From the NCBI GenBank assembly GCA_964527735.1, contig CAZGPG010000003.1:208608-272607 (forward strand): a stretch of DNA of 64,000 nt. Direction: 5' to 3'. Below, one piece after another: positions 42,582 through 51,696 of this stretch. The notes below the pieces were generated by a model, which had not been told where the DNA came from, ran no database searches, and was given only the letters and a program-made list of their open reading frames with translations. How positions within the stretch are numbered: the stretch's first letter is position 1; every line of letters begins with the position of its first letter. Both the position numbers and the translations under genes were made by a program. Source of the DNA: JBEBVQ01 sp964527735 (GTDB lineage Bacteria; Bacteroidota; Bacteroidia; Chitinophagales; Chitinophagaceae).

Positions 42582-45547
42582 ACAAACGTGGGTATCATGA
42601 TCCGTACTGAAGTGCCGGTGGCTTCACCTGTTTCGTCTTTCAGGTCGGTATAGGTGATGAGGATCTCGTTGTTGATGTTTTTATTCACGAGTTGTAATCT
42701 TTTTGCGGTAGCTTCGGTAGAAAAACTGCTATAATTGTAACCGGAAGATTTCCGGAGTTCTGCGGCTCTTTTCCTGCCGATGCCATTGTCGCGGATGATA
42801 CAGGCAATATACTCGTCGCCAGGTATCAGTTGGAAGATGATACTTAGTTTTTTTCCTCCTTCTTTATGAAGCAATCCGTGCTTGATACTGTTTTCCACGA
42901 ATGGTTGAATGATCATGGGCGGGATGTGTATATATCCTTCGTCAATCTCTGTATCAATAATTATTTCGTAGTTGAATTCCCCCTGGAAACGCATTTTCTC
43001 CACTTCGAGATATTTTTTAAGTAGTTCTGTTTCGATAGAGAGCGGAACGGATTTTTTTTCTGAGACGGTAAGAATAAGACGTGTTAACGATGCAAAGTTT
43101 GCCATTTGCTCATTGGCCGCATTTTTATCACCCCACATAAACATCTCCTGAATTGTGTTGAGACTGTTAAAAATAAAATGAGGATTCATCTGACTTTTCA
43201 GGGCCTTCATTTCACTTTCGTTCAAAGCTTTTTCATACTCCAGTTTTTCAACGATCTGTCTGTGTGCCTTCTTCCTGGCGTGTACACGTATCCGTACAAT
43301 GGCAACCCCAATGAAGCATGTAAATATGAAAAAGGTACCGATGAACCAGGACGATTTCCACCACGGCTTACTGATGGTAAATGTAAATACAACAGGATTA
43401 GCGGAAGACAGTCCGTCGGGTGTATGGGCACGAGCTTCGAACCTGTATTTGCCTGGCGCAAGATAGGCGAGCTGTATTTTATTCTGGCCGGGCGGGCAGA
43501 CATTCCAGGTCGTATCATTACTCTGGCCTAAGAGCCTGTACGTAAAAAACAGACGCTCCTGGTCGTAGTAATAAATGCCCGTCAGATTGAACTGCAGATT
43601 GTTCTTTTTCCATGATAGTACGGAGCCATCTTTAATGGTATCGATCATGTTTGCTATGACGGAATTAAGATAGTTCTTCGGTGGTGTGGTGTTTTTCGAC
43701 AGTTTGTTTTTCTGTAATGGTATTTCATATACTCCTTCGATTGTGGAGAGATAAATTTTGTTGTCCAGTTCCATCAGGTCGTACACCTGAGTCCCTTTTA
43801 CCGGAGGAAGTGACAGGTTGTGTTTAAAAGAACCTTCTTGAAGATCATAAAGCTGAATGTTATCTGTTCCCAGTATCCAGAGATGGTCGTTAAATATTTT
43901 AAGCTTTATGACGGTCGCAGATAACAAACCGTCTTGCTGATGTATTTTCTTTATCGGGAATGAATCCTGCAAAATTAATATCCCATTGTTCATCGTGCCT
44001 ACGTACACCTGATCTTTATAGGTCCCTATGCTATAGGCAAAAATGGGTGTATTGTTGAGTCTGATTTCTTCACTATGTGCTGCCGTGTATGTGAAGAGCC
44101 CATGACTCAAGCCTGCATACAATTTCTTTTTTGATGGCAGGTAGGCAATGGTACGTGCTCTCTTCCCCTGTCGGTTGGTGTATGCTTTCTGGTAGTCATC
44201 GTACCCAAAGTGTGCAGTGATGATATTATCTGTCTGGCTTGTGTATTGTTTTTTTCTGGGTAAGGCAAATAACCCTGTATAAGTTCCGAACACATAGTGA
44301 TCGTCAACTATCGCAGCGTCTTTAAAGGGATGTGAGAAAACGCTGCGGTTGGTTATTGTGAAATTTTTATCAATGGTTAGTATTGTATTATGGTTATAGA
44401 CTAAAAGCACATCTCCGTCACGAATTAACCCTACCGCATGCTCAATATGCAACGGGATTGTCTTTTGCCGGTCGGAATAATCCATATCCGTTACCGTAAG
44501 GAATCCTTTGTGAGATACCGAGACTATTTTCTGATAAAATGTATCTAACAGGATTGTATGACCTTTTTTTCGGTTGACGGGATGGAGCGTCCAGGCGTGT
44601 TTTTTCTTTTTGAACAATAAACCGTGTAGCGTAGATAAGGCCCAAATATTGCCATCGTCATCTTCCACATATTTAGTAAGTGAAAGGTCGCGAATGGTAT
44701 CATTGCCATTGAGCAGTATACTCAGCTTTGAAGTATGAATCCAAATGTCATTTCCGTTTTCAGATGCATTTAAAAAATCGGATTTTACACGAATTATTTG
44801 TTCTTTTTCCCGGTGGATCGTGTCGTCTTTTATATTGTAAAAGACAAGTCTCGTTTTGTCGCGATCACATTTTATAAGCACATGATCTGCTCCTGCCGAA
44901 ATGATATTGTATGCTTCCGGTTCTTCAATATTTGAAATGAAAGCGCGCAGCCTGCCATGTTGGTATTTGAATATGTATTTCGTAGTATCGGCATGGCAAA
45001 GAAAATATGCAACGGAGTCTGAAGCATATATGTCGGTTGTATGGACAAGGCTTAGGTTGCCGGGGAGTGTATGGATATTTTTTTCCTGACGCGTATTGGG
45101 ATTGTAAATGACCATGCCTTTATCATAGAGCAGGATCATTTCGTTACTTACCTGTGCAATTTTTTTAAAGCTGATCTCCGGGTTGGCAGTTTTTAGCAGG
45201 TGCATCTCTTCGCCCTGGATGTAAAAAACCTGACCGTTAAAATTTCTGCACCATATTCGGTTATGTGGGTCTTCTAAAAGATTTCCCATCGCTAACGAGG
45301 ATTGTTCCGGATGGTTATAGTGTGTAACGTTGGTACCATCAAAACGCAGGAGGCCATACTCATGCCCGATCCAGATAAACCCCTTTTGATCGATGAGTAA
45401 ATCAAAAGCACCCATTGTTAACTGGTCGGGAATAACACGGCTAAATCCGTGTCGTTCAATATTCAGATCCTCATTTGTTTGCGTGTATCCCGTCAAAGCA
45501 GATAGCAGTAAAATGGGGTAAGCCAGCATGTAAAATATACCATTCAA
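42578..45547 (-). CDS. Propeller-type sensor histidine kinase (LytS-like His_kinase)
   Basis: 989 residues. A signal peptide (PILLLSALTGYTQ) is followed by a large periplasmic region of Reg_prop blades (about 25-640, for example AFDLLIDQKGFIWIGHEYGL) and a Y_Y_Y domain (about 650-725, ending PGKYRFEARAHTPDGLSS). Then come a transmembrane helix (about 729-752), a coiled coil and a His_kinase domain (PF06580 type) with the acceptor motif NPHFIFNSLNTIQE near residue 787. The ATP-binding region shows PPMIIQPFVENSIKHG and IRDNGIGR. This kinase class works with LytTR regulators, and one starts 13 bases upstream in the same operon. The pair is divergent from the SBBP protein at 46463. Confidence 0.92.
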   Translation of the reverse strand: MNGIFYMLAYPILLLSALTGYTQTNEDLNIERHGFSRVIPDQLTMGAFDLLIDQKGFIWIGHEYGLLRFDGTNVTHYNHPEQSSLAMGNLLEDPHNRIWCRNFNGQVFYIQGEEMHLLKTANPEISFKKIAQVSNEMILLYDKGMVIYNPNTRQEKNIHTLPGNLSLVHTTDIYASDSVAYFLCHADTTKYIFKYQHGRLRAFISNIEEPEAYNIISAGADHVLIKCDRDKTRLVFYNIKDDTIHREKEQIIRVKSDFLNASENGNDIWIHTSKLSILLNGNDTIRDLSLTKYVEDDDGNIWALSTLHGLLFKKKKHAWTLHPVNRKKGHTILLDTFYQKIVSVSHKGFLTVTDMDYSDRQKTIPLHIEHAVGLIRDGDVLLVYNHNTILTIDKNFTITNRSVFSHPFKDAAIVDDHYVFGTYTGLFALPRKKQYTSQTDNIITAHFGYDDYQKAYTNRQGKRARTIAYLPSKKKLYAGLSHGLFTYTAAHSEEIRLNNTPIFAYSIGTYKDQVYVGTMNNGILILQDSFPIKKIHQQDGLLSATVIKLKIFNDHLWILGTDNIQLYDLQEGSFKHNLSLPPVKGTQVYDLMELDNKIYLSTIEGVYEIPLQKNKLSKNTTPPKNYLNSVIANMIDTIKDGSVLSWKKNNLQFNLTGIYYYDQERLFFTYRLLGQSNDTTWNVCPPGQNKIQLAYLAPGKYRFEARAHTPDGLSSANPVVFTFTISKPWWKSSWFIGTFFIFTCFIGVAIVRIRVHARKKAHRQIVEKLEYEKALNESEMKALKSQMNPHFIFNSLNTIQEMFMWGDKNAANEQMANFASLTRLILTVSEKKSVPLSIETELLKKYLEVEKMRFQGEFNYEIIIDTEIDEGYIHIPPMIIQPFVENSIKHGLLHKEGGKKLSIIFQLIPGDEYIACIIRDNGIGRKRAAELRKSSGYNYSSFSTEATAKRLQLVNKNINNEILITYTDLKDETGEATGTSVRIMIPTFV

Positions 45548-45560
45548 ACAGTTAGTGGTT

Positions 45561-46310
45561 TTAAAGTCTTATACTGCTTATTAGTCCGTCAAAAGCATGT
45601 TTTCGTTCCCGTGCTATCGGGATGATTTTTGCGTCTTCCATCCACAGGCACGTTCCATCATGCTTCTGATATTTTTTTACGTGTTGTACGTTTATAATGT
45701 ATGATCTGTGTACCCTGAAGAATCGATTGTCTTCACTCAGGATTTCTGCAAATTCTTTTATTTTCTTACTGATGATTATTTTCTTTTCTTTTGAAACAAC
45801 ATAGGTGTAAGAGCCCTCTGCCTCAAGGTACATGATCTCGTCTACGTTAATGAATAAAAGGCCTTCAGATGTGGGAAGCGCTACTTTTCTTATCTGCTTT
45901 ACCTGTAAATTTTCCCTCAGCGTATTAACACGTTCGGCGATTGTGTTTTGCTTCCTTAACCGGGCCAGTTTTTCCACAGCAAGCTGAAGTTTGCTGATTT
46001 GTATTGGTTTAAGCAAATAATCAATGGCAGATACTTCAAAAGCTTTCACGGCATATTCTGAATACGCAGTGGTAAATATGATCTCAAAGCCCGGCTCTTT
46101 AAAGTAGTCCAGTAGTTGAAAGCCGTTTTGCCCCGGCAGCTCAATGTCCAGAAAAACCACATCCGGATTATGGTGATTAATGACAATCTCCGCTGTGGTC
46201 AGATCGGGCAGCATTTCAACTACTTCGATCATCGGGCAGTATGCTCCCAGTAAATGATACAAAGAGGTTCTCGCTCTGGGTTCATCGTCTATAATAAGTG
46301 CTTTCAACAT
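45561..46310 (-). CDS. LytTR-family response regulator
   Basis: 249 residues from ATG 46310; a TTG three codons upstream is unlikely. The receiver domain shows IIDDEPRAR, the phospho-acceptor Asp in VVFLDIELPGQNG and the Lys in YLLKPIQ. The C-terminal LytTR DNA-binding domain (about 145-249) has the family pattern INVDEIMYLEAEGSYT and FFRVHRSYIINVQHVKKY. It is the first gene of the operon with the propeller kinase. The gap to the divergent surface-protein gene (46463) is 152 bases and should contain its control sites. Confidence 0.93.
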   Translation of the reverse strand: MLKALIIDDEPRARTSLYHLLGAYCPMIEVVEMLPDLTTAEIVINHHNPDVVFLDIELPGQNGFQLLDYFKEPGFEIIFTTAYSEYAVKAFEVSAIDYLLKPIQISKLQLAVEKLARLRKQNTIAERVNTLRENLQVKQIRKVALPTSEGLLFINVDEIMYLEAEGSYTYVVSKEKKIIISKKIKEFAEILSEDNRFFRVHRSYIINVQHVKKYQKHDGTCLWMEDAKIIPIARERKHAFDGLISSIRL

Positions 46311-46393
46311 GCGTAACAAAGATAATGAGTATGTATTGCTGTAAAATGTCTGTTTATGAACTAATATATACCGTTCATGGATTGGCCGGTGTG

Positions 46394-46424
46394 TTGCAAC
46401 CTGTGGGGAGAGATATTTGTTTTG
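46394..46424 (+). promoter_or_regulatory. Candidate promoter of the SBBP gene
   Basis: TTG at 46394-46396, 20 bases, then TTGTTTTG at 46417-46424, one mismatch from TAnnTTTG. It is about 30-40 bases upstream of the ATG and supported only by resemblance. Confidence 0.35.
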
Positions 46425-46462
46425 ATGAAAAAAAATTTACTCACTCCTTTTAATGTTTCATA

Positions 46463-49117
46463 ATGGCTCCATTTTTACAACGCATATCCCTGGTTTTTTT
46501 GTCATTGTTTTTTGTTTTGCATAGTGACGCTCAAATTACGGAATGGATCACACACATGGGTGGTACTGGTGAAGACATGGGCAGATGTGTGGCTACTGAT
46601 GCATCCGGAAATGTATATACGACCGGTCACTTCAAGGGCACGGCAGATTTTAATCCTGATGTACCGGGGAGTCATAGTATTTCTCTTCAGGCTTCCGGTA
46701 GCAACCATGACATTTTTATCACAAAACAGGATGCGGCAGGCCGCCTGATCTGGGCTAAAAGATATGGAGGAACAAGTGAAGACCGCGGTTTAGGTATCGT
46801 AGCAGACCCGTATGGTCATCTTTATATAACCGGGCAAACAGCAGGTACTGCTGTTTTTGATCCCGGTACAGGAGGGACTGTCACAAGCACGGGTACTGCG
46901 GATGTTTTTTTACTTAAAATTGACACAGCTGGCAATTTTATATGGGTGAAAACTGCCAGCGGGCCTTTAGAGGATTATGCTTTCAGGGTGGCGCTTGACC
47001 CATGGGGCGGAGTGTATCTGGCCGGTCGTTTTACCAGTGGTGGCACAGGTTTGAAGTTTGGCAGCCAAACATTGGTTACCAGCGGGAGTATAGACGCCTT
47101 TGTAGCTAAAGCAGATACCGCAGGCAATTTTATCTGGGCTAAAAAAATAGGCGGTAGTTCCAGCAACGACCGGGCGCATGATATTTCTGTAGATCATCAG
47201 GGAGGCGTGTATGTTGCGGGGTCTTTGACCAGCAATGTAACACTTACGCTTGCATCAGGAGCAACCACGGATCTCCGCCCGAACGGTGGAGAAGATGCCT
47301 GGGTAGCCAAGCTGGATACCGGAGGTAATTACAGGTGGGCGCACACCTGGGGCGGCTCAAACACCGATATAGCATGGTCGGTTGCGACAGATGAGGATTG
47401 CAATGTGTATGTATGCGGTTCTTTTATCGGTACGGTGGATTTTGATCCGGGTAGTGGCAATGAATTGATGACTTCTTATGTTTCCACTGCCCGCAGTGTT
47501 TTTTGGTCGAAGCTGGATTCTGCAGGAAAGTTTGTCAGGGCAAGAAGCATCATGATGAATGATGGGAACGCAATGGGTATTACCGTGGACAAAACCGGAA
47601 ATGTATATGTGGCGGGAGGCTATAAAGGCTCTGCAATCTTTGGTGCTACAACCAGTACATCTTCCGGTACTACCCTTGATGGATATCTGGCCAAATGGAA
47701 TGCCGTGGGTGATTTTGAATGGGTGGTAACCCAGAATGGTTCGGGGGAAAACTTTATGTATGATGTAACGAATGACGACGCCGGAAATGTTTACACGACC
47801 GGTTATATCAAATCGAATACGATCAATTCTGATGGCAAGTCCTTAACCCTTAAAGGGACAGCGGGTGACATACTTGTGTTTAAAGTACCGGCGCCCCCCG
47901 TCACATGTGTCCCCTCCTACTTCTCGTTCCGTGATACAGCCTGCAATCAGTATGATTTTCATGGTACCATATGTACTGCCAGTGGCGAATACAAGGATAC
48001 ATTCGTAAACACAAATAACTGTGACAGTATAGTAACCTTGCATCTCGTGATTAACCAGAGTTCCGAATACAATTTTTCTGAGATGGCCTGTGACAGTTTT
48101 ATTTTTCAGGGGCAGATCCTAAAGCAAAGTGGTACATACAGGGATACGATTGCGAATGCGGCAGGATGTGACAGTGTGATCGTACTGGATCTTGAAATCC
48201 GGAACAGTACAAGCGCTATACTGGATATAAAGGAATGTGACAGCTTTGTGCTGGATGGTACTGTCTACCGGACAACCGGCGCCTATCACCAGGTGCTTAT
48301 GAATGCAGCTGGCTGTGACAGCCTGGTAACCTTGAACCTGGATATATTAAGCACCAGTCAAACCGTTACTGAAGAAGCCTGTGACAGTTTTTTCTATGAT
48401 GGCATGATGTACCGGACAGGTGGTGTTTATGCCCATGCCTTTAAAAATGTCTCCGGTTGCGACAGTCTGGTGTCATTGCACCTTACGATTAAGCACAGCG
48501 CCCGGCATACCCTTACTGAATCAGCTTGCGGATCCTATATGTGGGTGGATACCACGTATGGCGAAACAGGAACGTATTCCCGGATATTTCAAAATGCCGT
48601 GGGTTGTGACAGCTTTGTAACCCTCGATCTGACGGTGCTTGCACCTGATGTGGAGGTAACACGGAATGACCATTTGCTGACGGCATCACTTGGATTTGAC
48701 CGTTATCAGTGGCTGGATTGCAACGACGGTAATCGTGTGGTAGGCAACCTTCAGATATTTGATGTACCGGCTTCCGGTGGCATATTTTCAGTTGCGGTTA
48801 CACTGGGGGAATGTACGGATACATCAGATTGTATTACAATAGCGCCCTTGTCTGTCAGTGACCTTAAAGCAGCACATTTTCGGGTTTATCCCAATCCTGT
48901 TACTGATTTTTTATTGATAGAAATACCCTTTGCGCTTAACGATATGACGTCTGTGGATATCCGGTGTACCGATATACATGGCAAATCTGTTGTGTTGCAA
49001 CCCATAGTTCAGGTTGGGGGGATCCGGGTGGATATGTCAAATTTTTCATCCGGTATGTACTTTCTTGATATCAGCACCCGGCCTGTTACGGTCAGGCATA
49101 AGATCATGAAGCTGTAA
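46463..49117 (+). CDS. SBBP beta-propeller repeat surface protein with T9SS type A domain
   Basis: 884 residues with a signal peptide (ISLVFLSLFFVLHSDA). Seven SBBP repeats (about 25-470) show NVYTTGHFKGTADFNPD and DAFVAKADTAGNFIWAKKIGG, enough for one propeller. Five modules of about 45 residues follow (about 475-730) with CDSFxFDGxxYxxTGxY ... GCDSxVTLxL, then an Ig-like stretch and a T9SS type A domain (VYPNPVTDFLLIEI ... SSGMYFLDIST). It is a paralogue of the protein at 2344, which has the same seven repeats but only one CDSF-type module. It is divergent from the LytTR/propeller-kinase operon. Confidence 0.9.
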   Translation: MAPFLQRISLVFLSLFFVLHSDAQITEWITHMGGTGEDMGRCVATDASGNVYTTGHFKGTADFNPDVPGSHSISLQASGSNHDIFITKQDAAGRLIWAKRYGGTSEDRGLGIVADPYGHLYITGQTAGTAVFDPGTGGTVTSTGTADVFLLKIDTAGNFIWVKTASGPLEDYAFRVALDPWGGVYLAGRFTSGGTGLKFGSQTLVTSGSIDAFVAKADTAGNFIWAKKIGGSSSNDRAHDISVDHQGGVYVAGSLTSNVTLTLASGATTDLRPNGGEDAWVAKLDTGGNYRWAHTWGGSNTDIAWSVATDEDCNVYVCGSFIGTVDFDPGSGNELMTSYVSTARSVFWSKLDSAGKFVRARSIMMNDGNAMGITVDKTGNVYVAGGYKGSAIFGATTSTSSGTTLDGYLAKWNAVGDFEWVVTQNGSGENFMYDVTNDDAGNVYTTGYIKSNTINSDGKSLTLKGTAGDILVFKVPAPPVTCVPSYFSFRDTACNQYDFHGTICTASGEYKDTFVNTNNCDSIVTLHLVINQSSEYNFSEMACDSFIFQGQILKQSGTYRDTIANAAGCDSVIVLDLEIRNSTSAILDIKECDSFVLDGTVYRTTGAYHQVLMNAAGCDSLVTLNLDILSTSQTVTEEACDSFFYDGMMYRTGGVYAHAFKNVSGCDSLVSLHLTIKHSARHTLTESACGSYMWVDTTYGETGTYSRIFQNAVGCDSFVTLDLTVLAPDVEVTRNDHLLTASLGFDRYQWLDCNDGNRVVGNLQIFDVPASGGIFSVAVTLGECTDTSDCITIAPLSVSDLKAAHFRVYPNPVTDFLLIEIPFALNDMTSVDIRCTDIHGKSVVLQPIVQVGGIRVDMSNFSSGMYFLDISTRPVTVRHKIMKL

Positions 49118-49129
49118 TTATGTGTTTGT

Positions 49130-49145
49130 GAGTATTTGCATACTC
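49130..49145 (+). terminator. Small hairpin after the SBBP gene
   Basis: GAGTAT-TTGC-ATACTC followed by TTT, 12 bases after the stop. The 6-bp stem is weak, so read-through to the gene at 49175 is likely. Confidence 0.4.
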
Positions 49146-49174
49146 TTTAATGTAATAACAAGAAACCTTTCCCT

Positions 49175-51607
49175 ATGCGTATATCATTAGTACTATTCCT
49201 TGCTCACTTAATTGCCTGTCTGCCGGGATTTGCCCAGTTTGATAATGTATGGATATTCGGGACAAATGCCGGGATATCATTTAACGGGACCAACCCTGTT
49301 GCTGTTTCCTCTTCTATTAATTCCAATGAGGCTGCAGCGGCAGTGTGTGATGCAAACGGCAACCTGCTTTTTTATACAGATGGCTCTACCGTATGGGACA
49401 GGTTCAATAATCCGATGCCTAACGGCACAAACCTGCAGCCGCTTACCGGCGGTACCTCCAGCACATCACAAGGTGCACAGATTGTCCCAATGCCTGACAG
49501 CGCCGGCAAATATTATATATTCTCCCTGACGGGGGATCCAAATGTGCTTGGTTACACCAATGTGGGCAGACTCTACTACAGCATTGTGGATATGACGGCA
49601 AATGGCGGATCGGGTGACGTGGTGGCCGGCAGAAAAGCAGTACTGATGGCCACCGGGCTTTGTGAACAAATGATCGCGATAGCAGGGCCGGAATGTGATT
49701 TCTGGTTGCTTGTCAATTCGCAACAGGATTCCATACGCGCCTATAATATTAACCGTAACGGGATAAATGCTCCGGTGCTGTCCCCGATCCTGAATGGACT
49801 TTCCAACTATTACAATGGGCTATTAGGTAATATTGATATTTCTGATGACGGGAGCCGACTGGCAATAGCACGCGGAACGCTTTCCGTTTATGATTTTGAT
49901 ATAAATACTGGATTGTGTACCAATATGCAGCTCTTAAGCAATGTTGCAGGCACGGCGTTTTATGATGTGGCATTTTCACCGGATAGGACCAAACTATATG
50001 CAACTCAGGGGAACGGCATCGTGGGTCTGTACCAGTATGATCTTACACTCAGTAATGCCCGGACGCAGCTTGCTACCGTTGCTGCTTACGGTATCAAACG
50101 TGCCCCCGATACCAAATTGTATGTGCTGGGATATAACAGTAACCGTGTTCATGCAATCGAGCAGCCTGATATTTCGGGTGTGGGTTGCCAGTTTACACAA
50201 AATGTTCTGACCCTGAGTACAGGGGCAACGGGTCGTTCAAAATTTTCCAATCGTACACCTGTTATTGCCATGCCGGAGGATACGACTTATTCGTCCGGTA
50301 CTATAGTGCCGGCATGTACAGATGTTTCCTATCCGGTGCTGGAAGCTTTGGATACAAACGGACGAGACTATTTGTGGTCTGACGGTAGTAATGGCAAGCG
50401 ACTGGTTATTAATGGTGACGGTATCTATACAGTACAATATCTGGTTGGTTGTGTAGTCAATGTAGACTCTTTTTATGTAGTTCCTTTATTTGAAGAAAGC
50501 CTTGATCTTGGCCCGGATACTACAATATGTGATCTGGCTTATACACTGGACGCCACTTACCCCGGAGCGACCGGTTATTTATGGAGCAATGGCCATCGCG
50601 ATGCGCGTCTCACATTGACAGAGACAGGAAGTTACCGGGTGTCTGTAGAAGGGTTCAGATGCCCGTTACGGGATACCATTCATGTCCGGCTTGTGCTACC
50701 TGTAGATGTGGGTCTTGGCCCCGATACGATTATCTGCAAGCAGACGCCTGCACGGATAGGGAAAGAGATAACTGCTGCCGACTCCTATCATTGGAATACC
50801 GGAGCAACGACGCCTTATATAGAAGTGTCTGAATCGGGAGACTACAGGATGTCCATATTCGTTTCAGGTTGTGAATTTTCGGATACACTTGCAGTAACTG
50901 CAATGGATGAGCCGGATGTTGATCTGGGGGCAGATGGAAAAATTTGTAAGGATGACCGTATTATATTGAATGCTTTTTCCGGAGCGGGTGCTTCATACCG
51001 TTGGAGTAATGGGGATACACAATCCGCAATCCTTGTTACGGAAGCAGGCGCCTATTCGGTTCGTGTATTATCGGTGTACGGCTGTGTGGCACAGGATACG
51101 GTACGGTACGTTTTTGTCCCCGACCCGGTTATACATCTCGGTCCGGATACAGTTGTATGTGAAGAAACCCCGCTTGTACTGCATGCAAATGCTATCGGAG
51201 CAGATTCAATTCTGTGGTCGGACGGAACAGCAGGGCCGGTAATATCCATACGACATGGAGGTGTATATACGGCTGCTGCGTATAATTATTGCGGGGTTGC
51301 GGCCGATACAGTGGGCGTCAGGCAGATATTCTGTGACATCTGGTTACCTAATGCATTTACACCGAACGGTGACGGTCTGAATGATGTATTCCGTGTGCTG
51401 GGTAATATCGGTAAGCTGGAGGGGTTTGGTCTGAGCGTTTATAACCGCTGGGGAGAACGGATCTTTCATACACAGGATAAATTTGCCGGATGGGATGGTT
51501 CGTTTAAAGGGTTGCCTGCACAGCTCGGGACATACATTTACATGCTGCAGTATAGTATAAGCGGGTATCCATACCAGCAGCAGGGAGATTTTCATTTATT
51601 ACGGTAA
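49175..51607 (+). CDS. Ig-module surface protein with T9SS type B domain
   Basis: 810 residues with a signal peptide (LVLFLAHLIACLPGFA). The N-terminal propeller begins NVWIFGTNAGISFNGTNP, as in the protein at 31535. Five Ig-like modules of about 65 residues follow (about 375-715; for example LGPDTTICDLAYTLDATY, YLWSNGHRDARLTL). The T9SS type B domain is DIWLPNAFTPNGDGLNDVF ... YNRWGERIF ... QLGTYIYMLQY. The last 100 residues are very similar to those of the paralogue at 31535. It is the first gene of the second copy of the type B + VCBS cassette, and a 22-bp palindrome lies 12 bases after its stop. Confidence 0.9.
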   Translation: MRISLVLFLAHLIACLPGFAQFDNVWIFGTNAGISFNGTNPVAVSSSINSNEAAAAVCDANGNLLFYTDGSTVWDRFNNPMPNGTNLQPLTGGTSSTSQGAQIVPMPDSAGKYYIFSLTGDPNVLGYTNVGRLYYSIVDMTANGGSGDVVAGRKAVLMATGLCEQMIAIAGPECDFWLLVNSQQDSIRAYNINRNGINAPVLSPILNGLSNYYNGLLGNIDISDDGSRLAIARGTLSVYDFDINTGLCTNMQLLSNVAGTAFYDVAFSPDRTKLYATQGNGIVGLYQYDLTLSNARTQLATVAAYGIKRAPDTKLYVLGYNSNRVHAIEQPDISGVGCQFTQNVLTLSTGATGRSKFSNRTPVIAMPEDTTYSSGTIVPACTDVSYPVLEALDTNGRDYLWSDGSNGKRLVINGDGIYTVQYLVGCVVNVDSFYVVPLFEESLDLGPDTTICDLAYTLDATYPGATGYLWSNGHRDARLTLTETGSYRVSVEGFRCPLRDTIHVRLVLPVDVGLGPDTIICKQTPARIGKEITAADSYHWNTGATTPYIEVSESGDYRMSIFVSGCEFSDTLAVTAMDEPDVDLGADGKICKDDRIILNAFSGAGASYRWSNGDTQSAILVTEAGAYSVRVLSVYGCVAQDTVRYVFVPDPVIHLGPDTVVCEETPLVLHANAIGADSILWSDGTAGPVISIRHGGVYTAAAYNYCGVAADTVGVRQIFCDIWLPNAFTPNGDGLNDVFRVLGNIGKLEGFGLSVYNRWGERIFHTQDKFAGWDGSFKGLPAQLGTYIYMLQYSISGYPYQQQGDFHLLR

Positions 51608-51619
51608 TATGTTGTAGTA

Positions 51620-51641
51620 AGGGTGAATAATTATTCGCCCT
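51620..51641. repeat. Compact palindrome AGGGTGAATAA/TTATTCGCCCT
   Basis: 22-base palindrome with 11-base arms and a single G-T pair, without a loop. It has the same form as the palindrome at 57266-57285. It is placed between two cassette genes, and the 89-base gap holds nothing else. Confidence 0.7.
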
Positions 51642-51696
51642 ATAATCCCCCCTTCCTTGACAATACGATTTAAATCAAAACAATAAGAAGAACAAG

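Noticed and set aside
27289..46462. Shared operator between divergent sensor/cargo gaps (CCGTTCAT-like word near 27335 and 46370)
   Set aside because: Similarity is limited to about ten bases in two of four gaps and the regulators belong to different families, so chance is likely.
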